Shown: in pieces, positions 12,056 through 20,925 of the stretch
How positions within the stretch are numbered: the stretch's first letter is position 1
Layout: every line of letters starts with the position of its first letter
Assembly: GCA_964504915.1 (NCBI GenBank)
Contig: CAZDFH010000001.1
Span: forward strand, 1 to 64,000
Direction: 5' to 3'
From: CAJBLF01 sp964504915
Lineage (GTDB): Bacteria > Patescibacteriota > Gracilibacteria > Absconditabacterales > Absconditicoccaceae
Length of the DNA: 64,000 nt
Position numbers and translations under genes: made by a program
The notes under the pieces: model-generated
What the model was told of the DNA's origin: nothing
Databases searched by the model: none
The model's input: only the letters and a program-made list of their open reading frames with translations

Positions 12056-12478
12056 CTACCCGGCTTTTTCTTCTTTTACTTCAAATAATCCTAGCATCCA
12101 CTCCCCTATCCCGGCGAACAGCGATAAACTGTTTTTCACTTTTCTCCCATATTTACCATCGCTGGCTTGTTTCATGCAGATACCAAGGATGACAATCATG
12201 ATAAGAATTACGATAAGTGGAATATATTTGATAAGAGGAACAAAGAGAAAGATGAGAGAAACAATAAGGAGCAGAACAAATATGATCCATCGACCTATCG
12301 ATTGACTTAAGTGAAAGCGCTCATATTCACTTCTTGTGGCATTGGCTCATAATGCACCTACAATTCATAATAGAAGATACATCAGAATAGCCCTTTTTTT
12401 CTCCATACTACTAGGGATATACAACTGATTGGTTTCAGTCGTGCTACTGGGTATCTGTGTTGTGGTTTCTTCTCCCAT
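12056..12478 (-). CDS. Small integral membrane protein, Tic20/DUF4870-like
   Basis: 140 aa. A polar Thr/Ser-rich N-terminus is followed by three or four hydrophobic helices (roughly residues 30-45, 62-80, 83-100 and a weaker one near 118). Between the first two lies SEYERFHLSQSIGRWI, resembling the FHxxQ pattern of small DUF4870/Tic20-type membrane proteins; this is a resemblance, not a firm assignment. It is inserted between rpsB and tsf in the same direction, so it is probably co-transcribed. The first ATG of the frame was chosen; the next Met is at residue 25. Confidence 0.7.
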
Positions 12479-12526
12479 TAAAGGTTGTTGGCTTATATGC
12501 TAAATTGCTTGTGGCAATTTGAAAGA

Positions 12527-13186
12527 TTAGCTCAGGATATTTTGCATGACAAAATCTAGACTCTTATGACTACCTATATTCGCAACGATGATGTTTTCTT
12601 CATCCCATCGTCTAGAGAAATTTGTACCTGCTATAATGATGTTGTCCACAGCCGTTTTATTGATTTCGTTAATCAAAGAATCCATCATTTGCCCATCTAC
12701 CACGATGACAAGATCTGGCTTTCTGCTTAGATTTTTCACTCCCTTGTATACTTTAAATACTCTATCAAGTTTTCTCTTGTATACTAATTGCTCTTTCTTG
12801 GTCAAGGCAAGATAATTTTCGCTCTCTAGAAAACGAGCCATAGTATTCATAGATTCTATTCTTTTTTTGAATGTATCAAAATTGGTCAAGAATCCACCAG
12901 GGAATTTATAGTTGAGGTAAGAAATGCCAGTTTTCTCTCCCAATGCAGACAATTCATCAGCATACATCTTTTTCTCAGAGATAATCAAAACCTCCTTTCC
13001 GTCTTTTTTGGCGTTCTGGATTTTTGTCTTGGCATGTTCCAACTGGTTTACTATAGATTCTGGATTGATAACTACGAGTCCGTTGACTACCTCAGACCAA
13101 TATTTATTTGTCTTTGGGTGTGCTTCGGCTTTGAGGGTACCAATATGCGCCTGAGCTTTGATGACCTCATCTGTTGTTATAGTCAT
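12527..13186 (-). CDS. rpsB: Ribosomal protein uS2
   Basis: 30S protein of 219 aa. It starts MTITTDEVIKAQAHIGTLKA, corresponding to the G-HIGH region of S2 but diverged, followed by HPKTNKYW, GLVVINPE, LIISEKKMY, FPGGFLTNF and RKPDLVIVVDGQ. The C-terminus is shorter than in Escherichia coli. AAGGAAA precedes the start codon. It ends in a true TAA. Confidence 0.9.
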   Translation of the reverse strand: MTITTDEVIKAQAHIGTLKAEAHPKTNKYWSEVVNGLVVINPESIVNQLEHAKTKIQNAKKDGKEVLIISEKKMYADELSALGEKTGISYLNYKFPGGFLTNFDTFKKRIESMNTMARFLESENYLALTKKEQLVYKRKLDRVFKVYKGVKNLSRKPDLVIVVDGQMMDSLINEINKTAVDNIIIAGTNFSRRWDEENIIVANIGSHKSLDFVMQNILS

Positions 13187-13216
13187 AATATTTTCCTTTT
13201 TGATAAATAAATGTTA

Positions 13217-13255
13217 TTTAACTAACAGCCAACAGTGAAAAGCTAACAGTGTAGG
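13217..13255. repeat. CTAACAG/CCAACAG micro-repeats
   Basis: Several imperfect AACAGTG-type units stand between rplL and rpsB. They are of the same kind as the tract at 1025-1085. Confidence 0.45.
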
Positions 13256-13329
13256 TATTTTTTATACAAAAATTCCTCCGTTATTCCCAGCCAGGCTGGA
13301 CTTCGCACTATTTAGTTGTTCGTTTTTCA

Positions 13330-13716
13330 CTATTTGAAAGAAACCGTAGCTCCTTCTGCTTCGAGTTTCGCTTTGATTCCTTCAGCTTCTTCGAACTTTA
13401 CCTTTTCTTTAATGATAGTAGGTGCTTTTTCAACTAATTCTTTAGCTTCTTTAAGACCCAAACCAAAAAGTTCTTTAACTACTTTGATGACACCAATTTT
13501 TTGTTGTCCAATGTCAGTAAGTTCGATGTTTACTGAGTCTGCATTTGCAGCTCCTGCAGCTCCAGCGTCTCCACCAGCAGCCCCACCAGATACTACCATA
13601 GCGGCAGCACTTACACCAAATTCTTCTTCGATAGCTTTAACGAGTTGGTTTAGCTCTACTGCTCCCATTTCTTTGATGAGCTCCAGTATTTTCTGAGCGT
13701 TCTTTGATAATTCCAT
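13330..13716 (-). CDS. rplL: Ribosomal protein bL12 (L7/L12)
   Basis: Stalk protein, 128 aa. An N-terminal dimerisation helix (LSKNAQKILELIKEMGAVEL) is followed by a Gly/Ala-rich hinge at about residues 40-58 and a C-terminal domain with GLKEAKELVEKAP and the final GATVSFK. The length is normal. It lies directly downstream of rplJ. Confidence 0.96.
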   Translation of the reverse strand: MELSKNAQKILELIKEMGAVELNQLVKAIEEEFGVSAAAMVVSGGAAGGDAGAAGAANADSVNIELTDIGQQKIGVIKVVKELFGLGLKEAKELVEKAPTIIKEKVKFEEAEGIKAKLEAEGATVSFK

Positions 13717-13766
13717 TTGCTTGAAATAATATAAAGTAAAACAAATATGATGTTAGTATTGGTAAA

Positions 13767-14432
13767 CTACTCTGTAGCAGGTGTTTCTTCTGCCTTTACT
13801 TCTTCTACTGGCGTTTCTTCAACTGGCGCCTCAACTTTTACTTCTTCCGCTTTCACTTCTTCTACTTTTGCTTCCACCTTTTCTTCGACTTTCTCTTCTA
13901 CTTTCTTTTCTTCAACTACCGCTGAACCATCTTTCTTAGCAACTTCACTTAGTGCGCAAGCAAAAGATTGTAATGGATATTTGAATAAGTAGCAAAGTTT
14001 TGCAAGAAGTTCTTCTTTGGTAGGTACATTAGCAAGTTCGCTCACGTACTCTGGACCCTGTCGTTTTTTCTCGAACCAACCTCCCAAGAAAGCAAATTCT
14101 GCTCATTTGTTTGCAGCTTTAAATTCTTTGAGATATTTGTTGACCGCTTTGAGTGGTCCCATTTCGTTTTCTTTGGAATACAATGCGAAGATAGATCCGT
14201 CCAAATTTTCTAGACCGATTTCTTCCAATCCTGCATCCTTCATAGCTCTAAGGAAAAGTCTCTTTCTCACGACATTGAGTGTACCGTCTTGAGCAGTCAC
14301 ATCTTTTCTGACCTTAGTCGCAGTACTGACTGGTATCGCGTTTTGTTTTACCATCACGATACTCTTGGCGTCCGTCAAGTTCTGGATATATTGCTTGATC
14401 AGCTCTACTTTCTTTACTTTTGTAATTGCCAT
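13767..14432 (-). CDS. rplJ: Ribosomal protein uL10 with acidic C-terminal tail
   Basis: Stalk base protein, 221 aa. The N-terminal 110 residues match uL10 (VELIKQYIQNLTDAKS, KVRKDV, RLFLRAMKDAG). A UGA at bases 14103-14105 encodes Gly inside the protein. Residues after about 169 are a low-complexity tail of Glu, Val, Lys, then Pro/Thr (VEEKVEAKVEEVK and similar), much longer than the C-terminus of standard uL10. The tail follows the region expected to hold the L12-binding helix. It is preceded by an L10-leader-like RNA and a promoter. Confidence 0.93.
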
Positions 14433-14499
14433 CTTGGCTTCTATAAATGATAAATATTGATTGTAAGCTTCGTTCTGTTTAAATGGCTAAGCGCTTAAA

Positions 14500-14634
14500 C
14501 GTTTGTTCGTTTTTGCGTTTATAAAAAAGAACCGTATTTTCCAGGTCCATACAAAAAACTATTTGTAGTGTGTGAACCTAGGTAGGAATTGGTATTTTAT
14601 GTCCGTGGACAACCTACTGTCTTTGGTGTTTCGT
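14500..14634 (-). ncRNA. Ribosomal L10 leader (autoregulatory mRNA leader)
   Basis: Read on the minus strand, the leader contains AAAGACAGTAGGTTG and, about 35 nt later, TTCCTACCTAGGTT. These pair and match the conserved L10-binding leader known from other bacteria (AGACAGCAGG ... CCUGCCGAGG). Downstream, GGACC and GGTTC can form a short stem followed by six T, a possible attenuator. The start is placed just after the promoter at 14640-14667. Known L10 leaders let free L10-L12 repress rplJ-rplL. Confidence 0.7.
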
Positions 14635-14639
14635 ATAAG

Positions 14640-14667
14640 CTTATAGGAAAATTGAAGGTAATTGCAA
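14640..14667 (-). promoter_or_regulatory. Promoter of the rplJ block
   Basis: -35 TTGCAA, 16-bp spacer and -10 TATAAG on the minus strand, directly upstream of the L10 leader. The stretch around the -35 (CTTGCAATTACCTT) is shared with the pnp promoter. Confidence 0.7.
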
Positions 14668-14715
14668 GTCTTTTTTGAAGAAAAATGATAAAAGATTTTC
14701 ATACATTATGTCTGA

Positions 14716-15075
14716 TTATGCTCATACTATATATATTGTATATATATTTCAAAAGAGTCAGCCTCACACCTTAAGAAAGATGCGAAGCTGATGAATAAGT
14801 TCGACGGTGGCCAAGTAATTTCTGGGAATGTCTATTAAAATGAATAGGACAAACACTTTGCTGAGTATTGAAAAGGACTTGCCTTTCTCCTTTTCTATGC
14901 TCATGCCGATCCATATCCAAAACACTATAGTCAGGAGCCCTAAGAGCCCTTCCATACGTGCAGCAGCACGGATGAATGTGCTGACAATGAGGATATGTGG
15001 CGTCACTTTGAACCACAGGGACAATTTCTTATCCTTCGGTTTATTCTCGAAGGAAGTAATATTAAATTTTTTCAT
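14716..15075 (-). CDS. Small membrane protein of unknown function
   Basis: 119 aa. Starts MKKFNITSFENKPKDKKLS, then three hydrophobic stretches (about residues 22-38, 43-58 and 70-85). The last 16 residues contain several UGA-encoded glycines before TAA, and the DNA there is AT-rich, so the exact end is less sure than the core. Gene lies between the rplJ promoter region and a pyrimidine gene cluster. I do not recognise the family. Confidence 0.6.
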
Positions 15076-15116
15076 ATATTGGGGGTTTTTGTTTTGCTAG
15101 TGGGATACAGACTCTC

Positions 15117-15461
15117 TTAGATTTTCTTGTATTGATGATGTTTTATCTGAGAAACTTTTTTCTCTTGGACTTTTGGGGCATAATACATATGCCAATCTTT
15201 GGCATATTTATCAAGTCTAGACTCGCATTCTCTGATATATATTCCGATCTCTTGGAGCTCATCGAATCTCGGTCTCAATAACACAGTGCTAATGTCCTCC
15301 TCGTATGTTTCTCTATTTTGCTGATGAGCAAGACGTCATTCATTGACAGTAACATGAGTCACAAACATACCTATAGCATCAAATACTTTTGCAATGGCTG
15401 CTCCCGGCAGATCTTCTCCTACTATCATTATCCTTATGCCTGTATCCGTCTTGTTATTCAT
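15117..15461 (-). CDS. Unknown 114-aa protein next to pyrD
   Basis: Starts MNNKTDTGIRIMIVGEDLPG and ends KHHQYKKI then TAA. The N-terminal half looks like an alpha/beta fold (IRIMIVGEDLPGAAIAKVF); the C-terminal half is charged and helical. One UGA (Gly) lies in TVNEGRLAH. It starts 31 bp downstream of pyrD, so co-transcription with pyrC-pyrD is likely. Function unknown. Confidence 0.65.
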
Positions 15462-15492
15462 ATGTTCGTCTCTGAGAGATAAATATTTCCCT

Positions 15493-16650
15493 TTACGTGT
15501 TTTTCTTGTACTTCACCAAAGCTTCTTTGATGATACGTGGAGCAACTACCGTGCCTCACATGACGAAGCCGGTAAGCATTTGTTGGAGGTCTGCGCCGAC
15601 ATGCATCATATCCACTGACGACTTTCAGATTTCCTTTTGAGTTTTTCCCGTACCGATACCACCGACTCATATAAGTTTGATATCAGAATTTGTTCCTATC
15701 ATATCTTTTACTGTTTTAGCCGTCATAAGTGATTTTTCGCGTAAGAGAGCGCCACTCATTCCTCATATTTTATCCTGCTCCTTAGGGATACCTATATGTT
15801 CTTTGGCTGTATTCGTAGTCACTATACCGTCCACCTTACAGGTTATACATACATCCACAATGTGTTCGAGATCTTCTATAGTTAGATCCTGCTGCTTCTC
15901 ATGATCTTCAGGATAGCTAGTCAAGGGTCATATTTTGACTACGATAGGTTTCTTTGCCACACGATGTGCGAGTGCCATTTTTTCATTAGCCAGCTGGGAA
16001 GATTGAATCATCTCTTTGAGTCATCAGCCTTTCTGAATATCCGTCACTCATTTTTGATTGGGACAAGAAGCGTTCAATTCCCGGACATCTGCGTAAGGAT
16101 ATAACTTTTGTATTATCATACTAATCTCGATTGGCTTATCATCTATATTTGTCTTTAGAGAGTTGGCTACATTGATCCAAATGGGCACTGTAGGTCGTTG
16201 CTTATTTAGCTTCATCTTTGCCAATTTCAATGCCATAGCATCTACTCCGATCCCTGGCAATCACATTCTATTTACGATGGATCCAAGATTTGTGTATCTA
16301 AAAAGTCTTTGTTTGGGATTTCCTTCTTGAGCATTTCCCGTCACTCATCCTATGACCATGTAGCCAAATCCAAACTGCTCCAGAAATTGCATACCATCAG
16401 CTTCCTTAGTAAATCATGCTGCCAGGCCAATAGGATTTTTGTATTCTTGTCATCGCAGTTCTTGCTTGAGACTTGGATGTTCGTATCCGATCATTGTTTC
16501 TAATATCCCTTTGGCGAATACACTATCATCAAAAATTTGCGCCATACGTATAGCATCATGATGTGCTCATTCCGGATCTGAGTCAAATATCTTTTGATTT
16601 TCTAGATATTTTTGTGCCTGATAAATTGCTCATGTAAATAGGTTACCCAT
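15493..16650 (-). CDS. pyrD: Dihydroorotate dehydrogenase, class 2-like
   Basis: Fourth step of pyrimidine synthesis, oxidising dihydroorotate to orotate with FMN. 385 aa. With UGA as Gly the family signatures appear whole: NPIGLAAGFTKEADG near residue 90, VTGNAQEGNPKQRLFR, NRMGLPGIG, NASCPNQKG near residue 200, KKPIVVKIGP, GGMSGALLREKSL and LIGVGGIGTG. At least ten Gly positions are UGA. The layout (N-terminal helical part, PQxGNPxPR-like block) resembles quinone-linked class 2 enzymes. It follows pyrC by 24 bp. Confidence 0.93.
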
Positions 16651-16674
16651 CTGATTTTGTAGAGATAAAAAAAA

Positions 16675-17805
16675 TTATACTTTACGATAATGTAGGATAC
16701 TGTCTTGGAATGGATTGTATACGTTCCCATTGTAATAGGTATGCGTAGGTATATGACTTCATTTCTGGAAGAAGACTTTTTGTTGTGATATGGGGATATT
16801 CAATAGTCTAGATGCCGTCCCAGAAGTAAATTGGACTAATTGGTCATAGGTCATTTTTTGTCCTTCTCCCAATGAGAGAATGATAGCGATACTATCTCTG
16901 AGATTTGGGATACCACCAGATGCCTGATCAAACGGCTTATCTTTATTCCTCTTTGCATGAGCGGCATTGTCTGATCCAAACATAATTTTCAATCATGCCC
17001 TATTTTTTTCATCTATCTGTCACAAGAGTCCTCTCAGATACTCAGCATCCTCTTTTGATCTCAGAGGAGGGAAACATTTCAACTTCGGATCATTTTGTAC
17101 ATCTTCTTCGGAGAAAAATAGATGATGTGGCGTCAGTTCCATGTGGATATTTGTATCATATATATCATTAGTGTACTCGATTTCTTTGGCTGTACGAGCT
17201 AGTGATACATGCGCGACAATGATCTTCGCTTGAGGATATTTCTTAGCATAAGGAATAATCACATACTCTACATATGCTATTTCTGCTGTTGGTATATGTC
17301 AGTATTGTGGACTTTCTGCATGGAAGCTAATAACTTTATCATATTGTAGTGCTAGTCTTATTGCCTTATCTATTGTAGTATTGGCACCGACACTATTGTC
17401 GATGACTGCAGGAGCATCATTATCAAAGCTTGTCGTAATACTTTTCCCTTCCGCTGATGCTGGATACACTTTTATCCCTACTACATTTGGCAACTTCAAT
17501 GCCTCCTCTACTTGATCTAGATTGTCATCTCTGAGTCACACATATAGATACTGATTTCCCAATTTTGCATCTTCAAGTACTTTAGTATATTGCTCTACAT
17601 TCTTTATAGTAGTCAGTCATGGTTTGGTATTTGGCATAAAACAGCAGGTCCCTACTCATCAAGCCTGTGCTTCCAAGATTGTCTCCAAAGGGCCAATGTG
17701 CTCCTGAGCATATTCATTCCATCTCCCATGGGTATGGGTATCGATTGCTACAGGTACTTCGATTCTGCTATATCTGTACATATCGGAACGTGCAGTCTTG
17801 ATCAT
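16675..17805 (-). CDS. pyrC: Dihydroorotase
   Basis: Third step of pyrimidine synthesis, closing carbamoyl aspartate to dihydroorotate. 376 aa. Amidohydrolase motifs are visible: DTHTH at residues 22-26, MPNTKPG, GIKVYP with the lysine expected to be carboxylated, FHAESP, VAHVS, TPHHLFF, FPPLRS and GSDNAAH in place of the usual TDHAPH. It stands first in the order pyrC, pyrD, unknown. The start is the ATG before IKTARSDMYRYSR. Confidence 0.9.
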
Positions 17806-17823
17806 TCACTTTATGCAGTATAT

Positions 17824-17864
17824 AAAAAAATAAGAGAAGACGACATATTTTCTTATTTTTTTGT
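17824..17864. terminator. Bidirectional hairpin terminator
   Basis: AAAAAAATAAGA and TCTTATTTTTTT form an A/T-flanked stem between the small HTH-like gene and pyrC. On the minus strand it ends the HTH-like gene's transcript. Confidence 0.6.
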
Positions 17865-17894
17865 TGGGGAATGTTTGGTCTTGGTAATATATTT

Positions 17895-18146
17895 TTACTG
17901 ACTAATGTCAAGTCTATCTACTTGGTTATGGGATGCTCGTGTTCTGGTACTCGTTTTGGTGGACGGGAAAAGTGATGGGTTGAGATATCTCGTATATGCT
18001 GTATAAAAATCTTTGACGTGAACATAGATTTTTCCCCTTGTAGTGAATGTATCGACCTTATATTTCTTAATGACGGACTTGGCTACTGAGCTACTGATCT
18101 GAAATATTTCCTCTATCTCATCGATAGGACGATATGGTCTGGACAT
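17895..18146 (-). CDS. Small HTH/excisionase-like protein
   Basis: 83 aa. IDEIEEIFQISSSVAKSVIK looks like a helix-turn-helix of the MerR/excisionase type, followed by a basic strand TTRGKIYVHVKDFYTAY and a Ser/Thr/Arg-rich tail. It has its own promoter and terminator. The target is unknown. Confidence 0.65.
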   Translation of the reverse strand: MSRPYRPIDEIEEIFQISSSVAKSVIKKYKVDTFTTRGKIYVHVKDFYTAYTRYLNPSLFPSTKTSTRTRASHNQVDRLDISQ

Positions 18147-18180
18147 GCACGAGCAAAAAATAAAAGTATCTTATGTCAGA

Positions 18181-18208
18181 GATATATGTATTCTTTCCAT
18201 TTTTGCAA
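18181..18208 (-). promoter_or_regulatory. Promoter of the HTH-like gene
   Basis: -35 TTGCAA (18203-18208), 16-bp spacer, -10 TATATC on the minus strand, about 35 bp before the start codon. Confidence 0.6.
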
Positions 18209-18227
18209 TTGAAGCTAACGAATTTTA

Positions 18228-18255
18228 TTGCTTTATGATAGGAAATATATATACA
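18228..18255 (+). promoter_or_regulatory. Promoter of the first unknown RNA
   Basis: -35 TTGCTT, 16-bp spacer, -10 TATACA on the plus strand. It diverges from the HTH-like gene promoter. Confidence 0.6.
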
Positions 18256-18257
18256 GT

Positions 18258-18482
18258 ATGTGCGATATGGGACGTGATCGCATATGGCTTATTGTGAGAG
18301 CTGCCCAGTTCCTTAATGACGTTAGTCATTATCAAACAGGAAAGGAACTGTCCGAACCAAATACCAAGCTACGAAAAAAAAGTTGCTTATGCACTTATAA
18401 TTCCCCTCCTTAGTGGCTGGTGGTGGCTCTCTTATTTTCTTTGAAAAATGACGTTGTCGCATCAGGCAGCGTCATTTTTTCG
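18258..18482 (+). ncRNA. Putative structured RNA 1, unknown family
   Basis: About 225 nt between a promoter and a strong terminator, with no convincing reading frame. Pairings seen by eye: TGCGAT/ATCGCA near the 5' end; a 10-bp long-range helix GAGAGCTGCC with GGTGGCTCTC (two G-U pairs) that closes most of the molecule; and inside it CAGTTCC/GGAACTG with TAATGAC/GTCATTA nested within. The terminator is AAAATGACG...CGTCATTTTTT. I could not match it to RNase P RNA, tmRNA, SRP RNA or 6S RNA from conserved motifs. Confidence 0.5.
18444..18482 (+). terminator. Intrinsic terminator of RNA 1
   Basis: AAAAATGACG and CGTCATTTTTT form a stem of nine or more base pairs followed by T residues. The flanking A run makes it usable on both strands. 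Confidence 0.75.
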
Positions 18483-18508
18483 TGTGTGAGCATATGTTTT
18501 ATATTTAC

Positions 18509-18536
18509 TTGACTTTTCTACTTATATATATAATAT
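18509..18536 (+). promoter_or_regulatory. Promoter of the second unknown RNA
   Basis: -35 TTGACT, 16-bp spacer, -10 TAATAT, with a TATAAT overlapping just upstream. Confidence 0.7.
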
Positions 18537-18542
18537 AGGAAA

Positions 18543-18720
18543 CGCTGTTAGCTAGGGGCCACCTTTTTTCATGGGTTTAGGTTAACCAGCATACCGGCCC
18601 CCAATAGTCCCCGACTCTTTATTTTTCAGCTGGCCAGTTCATCGGTCAGAAAGTGCTGGGGATGCTAACACATAATTCTATTTTTGTCCGGCCCCGCACT
18701 TTGCGGGGTCGGTTCTTTTT
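18543..18720 (+). ncRNA. Putative structured RNA 2, three-way junction
   Basis: About 175 nt between a near-consensus promoter and a GC-rich terminator. No reading frame of note. Stems seen by eye: P1 GTTAGC/GCTAAC closing the whole; P2 TAGGGGCC/GGCCCCCA; P3 TCCCC/GGGGA enclosing CTGGCC/GGTCAG. This is a compact three-way junction. GC content is clearly above the surroundings, as expected of structured RNA in an AT-rich genome. I see no conserved SRP, 6S, tmRNA or RNase P core. It could be a housekeeping RNA that has diverged, or a new one. Confidence 0.6.
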
Positions 18721-18723
18721 TTT
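18688..18723 (+). terminator. GC-rich terminator of RNA 2
   Basis: CCGGCCCCGC, loop ACTT, then TGCGGGGTCGG followed by TTCTTTTTTT. Confidence 0.85.
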
Positions 18724-18729
18724 ATAAAA

Positions 18730-18756
18730 AATCTCCCCGAGCGAAGCGAGGAGATT
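18730..18756 (-). terminator. Terminator of the lipoprotein gene
   Basis: AATCTCC and GGAGATT pair around GAGCGAAGCGA; on the minus strand the stem is followed by six T. It lies 16 bp after the lipoprotein stop codon. Confidence 0.75.
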
Positions 18757-18771
18757 CTTATATACTGTATC

Positions 18772-20475
18772 TTATTCACTAATAGTCGTAAAATCTCCTT
18801 TGGCATTCATGCCATTTGCTGAGAAGGCGACCGTTCCTTTGATGATATTATTTTCCAAGAGGCCTTGTGCACTACAGGCGCCTTCCGCTCATCAGTTAAG
18901 TCTCGATCTATATTCTGCTGGCATGGCGTTCATTACCTCTGGTGGAAGTTCTACATTGACTGACGAAGAAAAGTTTCCACTTACGTCTAACTTTCCCTCT
19001 ATATTTATCGTTCCATTCATTTCTCCTTTGACTGTATATTTCGCTGTCATTTGCATGCCCTCTACTCCGTAGGAAAAACTTCCCTTATCAGCAAAGGTAA
19101 ATTTCACCTTACCATCTTTGGTGATGACGATATGACTCTCTATCGTAATAGGATAATTTTGTCCATTGAAGGGATACAGTAGTGTAATCTCTGCTGTATA
19201 CGATCCAAAAGCGACAGCTCCTGATCTAGGCACTTGGATATTCCCCTCATCTGAGTATACCTGTGTACCATTGGATGTGTAGACCGCGCGATATCCGTAG
19301 CCCATAGGAAGTTGTTTGAGCATACCGTCTTCGTTGAGTTCAGGATATTTTGTTGTTTTGGCATTTATCTTGATCTGATTATCTTTGATATCCATATTGA
19401 TAAATGCTCCAGCTTTATCCGTGCCGTATTTTCCTCGATCATATATTGTTACCAAATTGCCTGCATTTTTGAGCCCTTCTTTGAGATCTAATAATCCGAG
19501 CACCGTATTGATAGGTCATAACTTATCACTCATCGCCTTGAAGCTAGCAGCCGTTTCTGGAGTCGTGAAGCCAAGAGCTACCCCATCCTCTGCTACTGCA
19601 CATATCGTGGATACGCCACCTATCGCAATAGTTGTACCTCCTCGTGCTGTCAAACTTGATCCAAAAGCTGTCCCAAGTGTTCCTCCTACGACAGCAGATC
19701 CTCCTGCTGTGATCACGGCACCTCAGACAAAGAGTGCCACTTTACTTGCTGTACTTATCGCTTGCGCTGTATATTCTGCTTTCGCGTAAAACGCCTCACT
19801 ATCTGTATAATTTGCAGTCTCTGCTTGATAATGCTCCTCTACTAATTTTTGTGCTTCTCTTGCTGTCACTCCAAAGGCGTTTTGTACTAATTGTAGCACT
19901 TTGGTATTTGGTATCTTGGCTCTAATGGCCTCTATTTGCTCTCGTTTGGTTGGCACGAGCTCTTTTTCTTGTTCATCGCCTTCTTTGAAACTTTTTGGCA
20001 TATACATAGCATCTACACTTTTTGCTGATTTCAATATATCATCCATCGCCTGTTGATTGAGCTCTGGGAAAGGATTGGCTTCGTTAAACTTACTCTCATT
20101 GGACAACACTAATTGTGGCTCTTGTGCGTATGCCGATGGAATCAATCGTGATGATGTCTTGGGGATGAGATTTTTTAATTCCTCGGCATCTTGAGTCACT
20201 AGCTTTCGCTGAGCTATAGTTTTCTGTGCCAATAGGTCGAATCCCGTCAAGGGCGTAATGGTCGGGTCTACAAACAATAAGGCATTGGTCGCTAGCTGCG
20301 CACTGCGATAATCGAGAAATAATTTGCTTAATGTCGACTGAAGCGCATTGACCTGCTCAGCCGAATCGTTGCCTTGCTCGATCTGAACAGTAACTTCAGG
20401 GACTCCTTTGTTTCCACAACCAATCAATAATCAAGCGGAAAGCAATATCCCCGCCATGAGAAAGATTTTTTTCAT
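18772..20475 (-). CDS. Lipoprotein with glycine-rich hydrophobic core
   Basis: 567 aa. The N-terminus MKKIFLMAGILLSAGLLIGC is a lipoprotein signal with cysteine 20 as the lipidated residue; one of its glycines is UGA. A helical region rich in Ala, Gln and Glu follows. At about residues 240-300 there is a Gly/Ala/Val-rich hydrophobic segment (VGGTLGTAFGSSLTARGG and similar) that could enter a membrane. The last 260 residues look like beta-strand repeats (TKDGKVKFTFADKGSFSYG, YTVKGEMNGTINIEG). No family recognised. Single-gene unit with its own terminator. Confidence 0.8.
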
Positions 20476-20503
20476 CAGCGTGTATGGAAAAAATTAAAAA
20501 AAA

Positions 20504-20529
20504 CTACTTTCACTACGTAGCGAAAGTAG
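20504..20529 (-). terminator. Terminator of the giant-protein operon
   Basis: CTACTTTC and GAAAGTAG form an 8-bp stem; on the minus strand it is followed by eight T. Confidence 0.8.
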
Positions 20530-20547
20530 AAGAAAAATCAAGTTTTT

Positions 20548-20898
20548 TTATTTGGGGGCCTTAATTTCGCTGATCAGCGAATCTCATCCATCCGTCTGTC
20601 TAGCATAATTGATAGCATCCAAAAATGTCCTGTAGATACTTTCATTGTTCTTTTCTTGCGCGAAGATGATTCTCCATGATGCTGACGGTAATGGGTCACC
20701 CACAAGCGTCACCTCTTTCTTATCATGATCAATTTCTATCATCAGTTTATCGGCATTTTGTAAGGCGTGTAGAAGATTTTTTTCTATGTTTTCTATCAAT
20801 AAATCTAGCCCACAGAGGGTCCTCTCAGGCGATTTCTGATCCAACTCATATAAGTAGGTTTTTATATTCTTAGTATTGATAAGGTAATACTGACTCAT
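20548..20898 (-). CDS. Unknown 116-aa protein, last gene of giant-protein operon
   Basis: Starts MSQYYLINTKNIKTYLYEL. The middle looks alpha/beta (KLMIEIDHDKKEVTLVGDPL). The end DGGDSLISEIKAPK is read through one UGA to TAA. It starts 28 bp after the giant gene and is followed by a terminator. No family recognised. Confidence 0.7.
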
Positions 20899-20925
20899 AT
20901 ATGCCTCTTCTTTTTATAAAACTTA

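Noticed and set aside
13316..13696. A plus-strand Ser/Ala-rich gene of 126 aa
   Set aside because: It is the antisense of rplL; its composition reflects the Gly/Ala hinge of L12.
18258..18482. RNase P RNA, tmRNA or SRP RNA
   Set aside because: The conserved RNase P P4 strands, the tmRNA tag and tRNA-like ends, and the SRP GGAA-loop motif were looked for on both strands and not seen.
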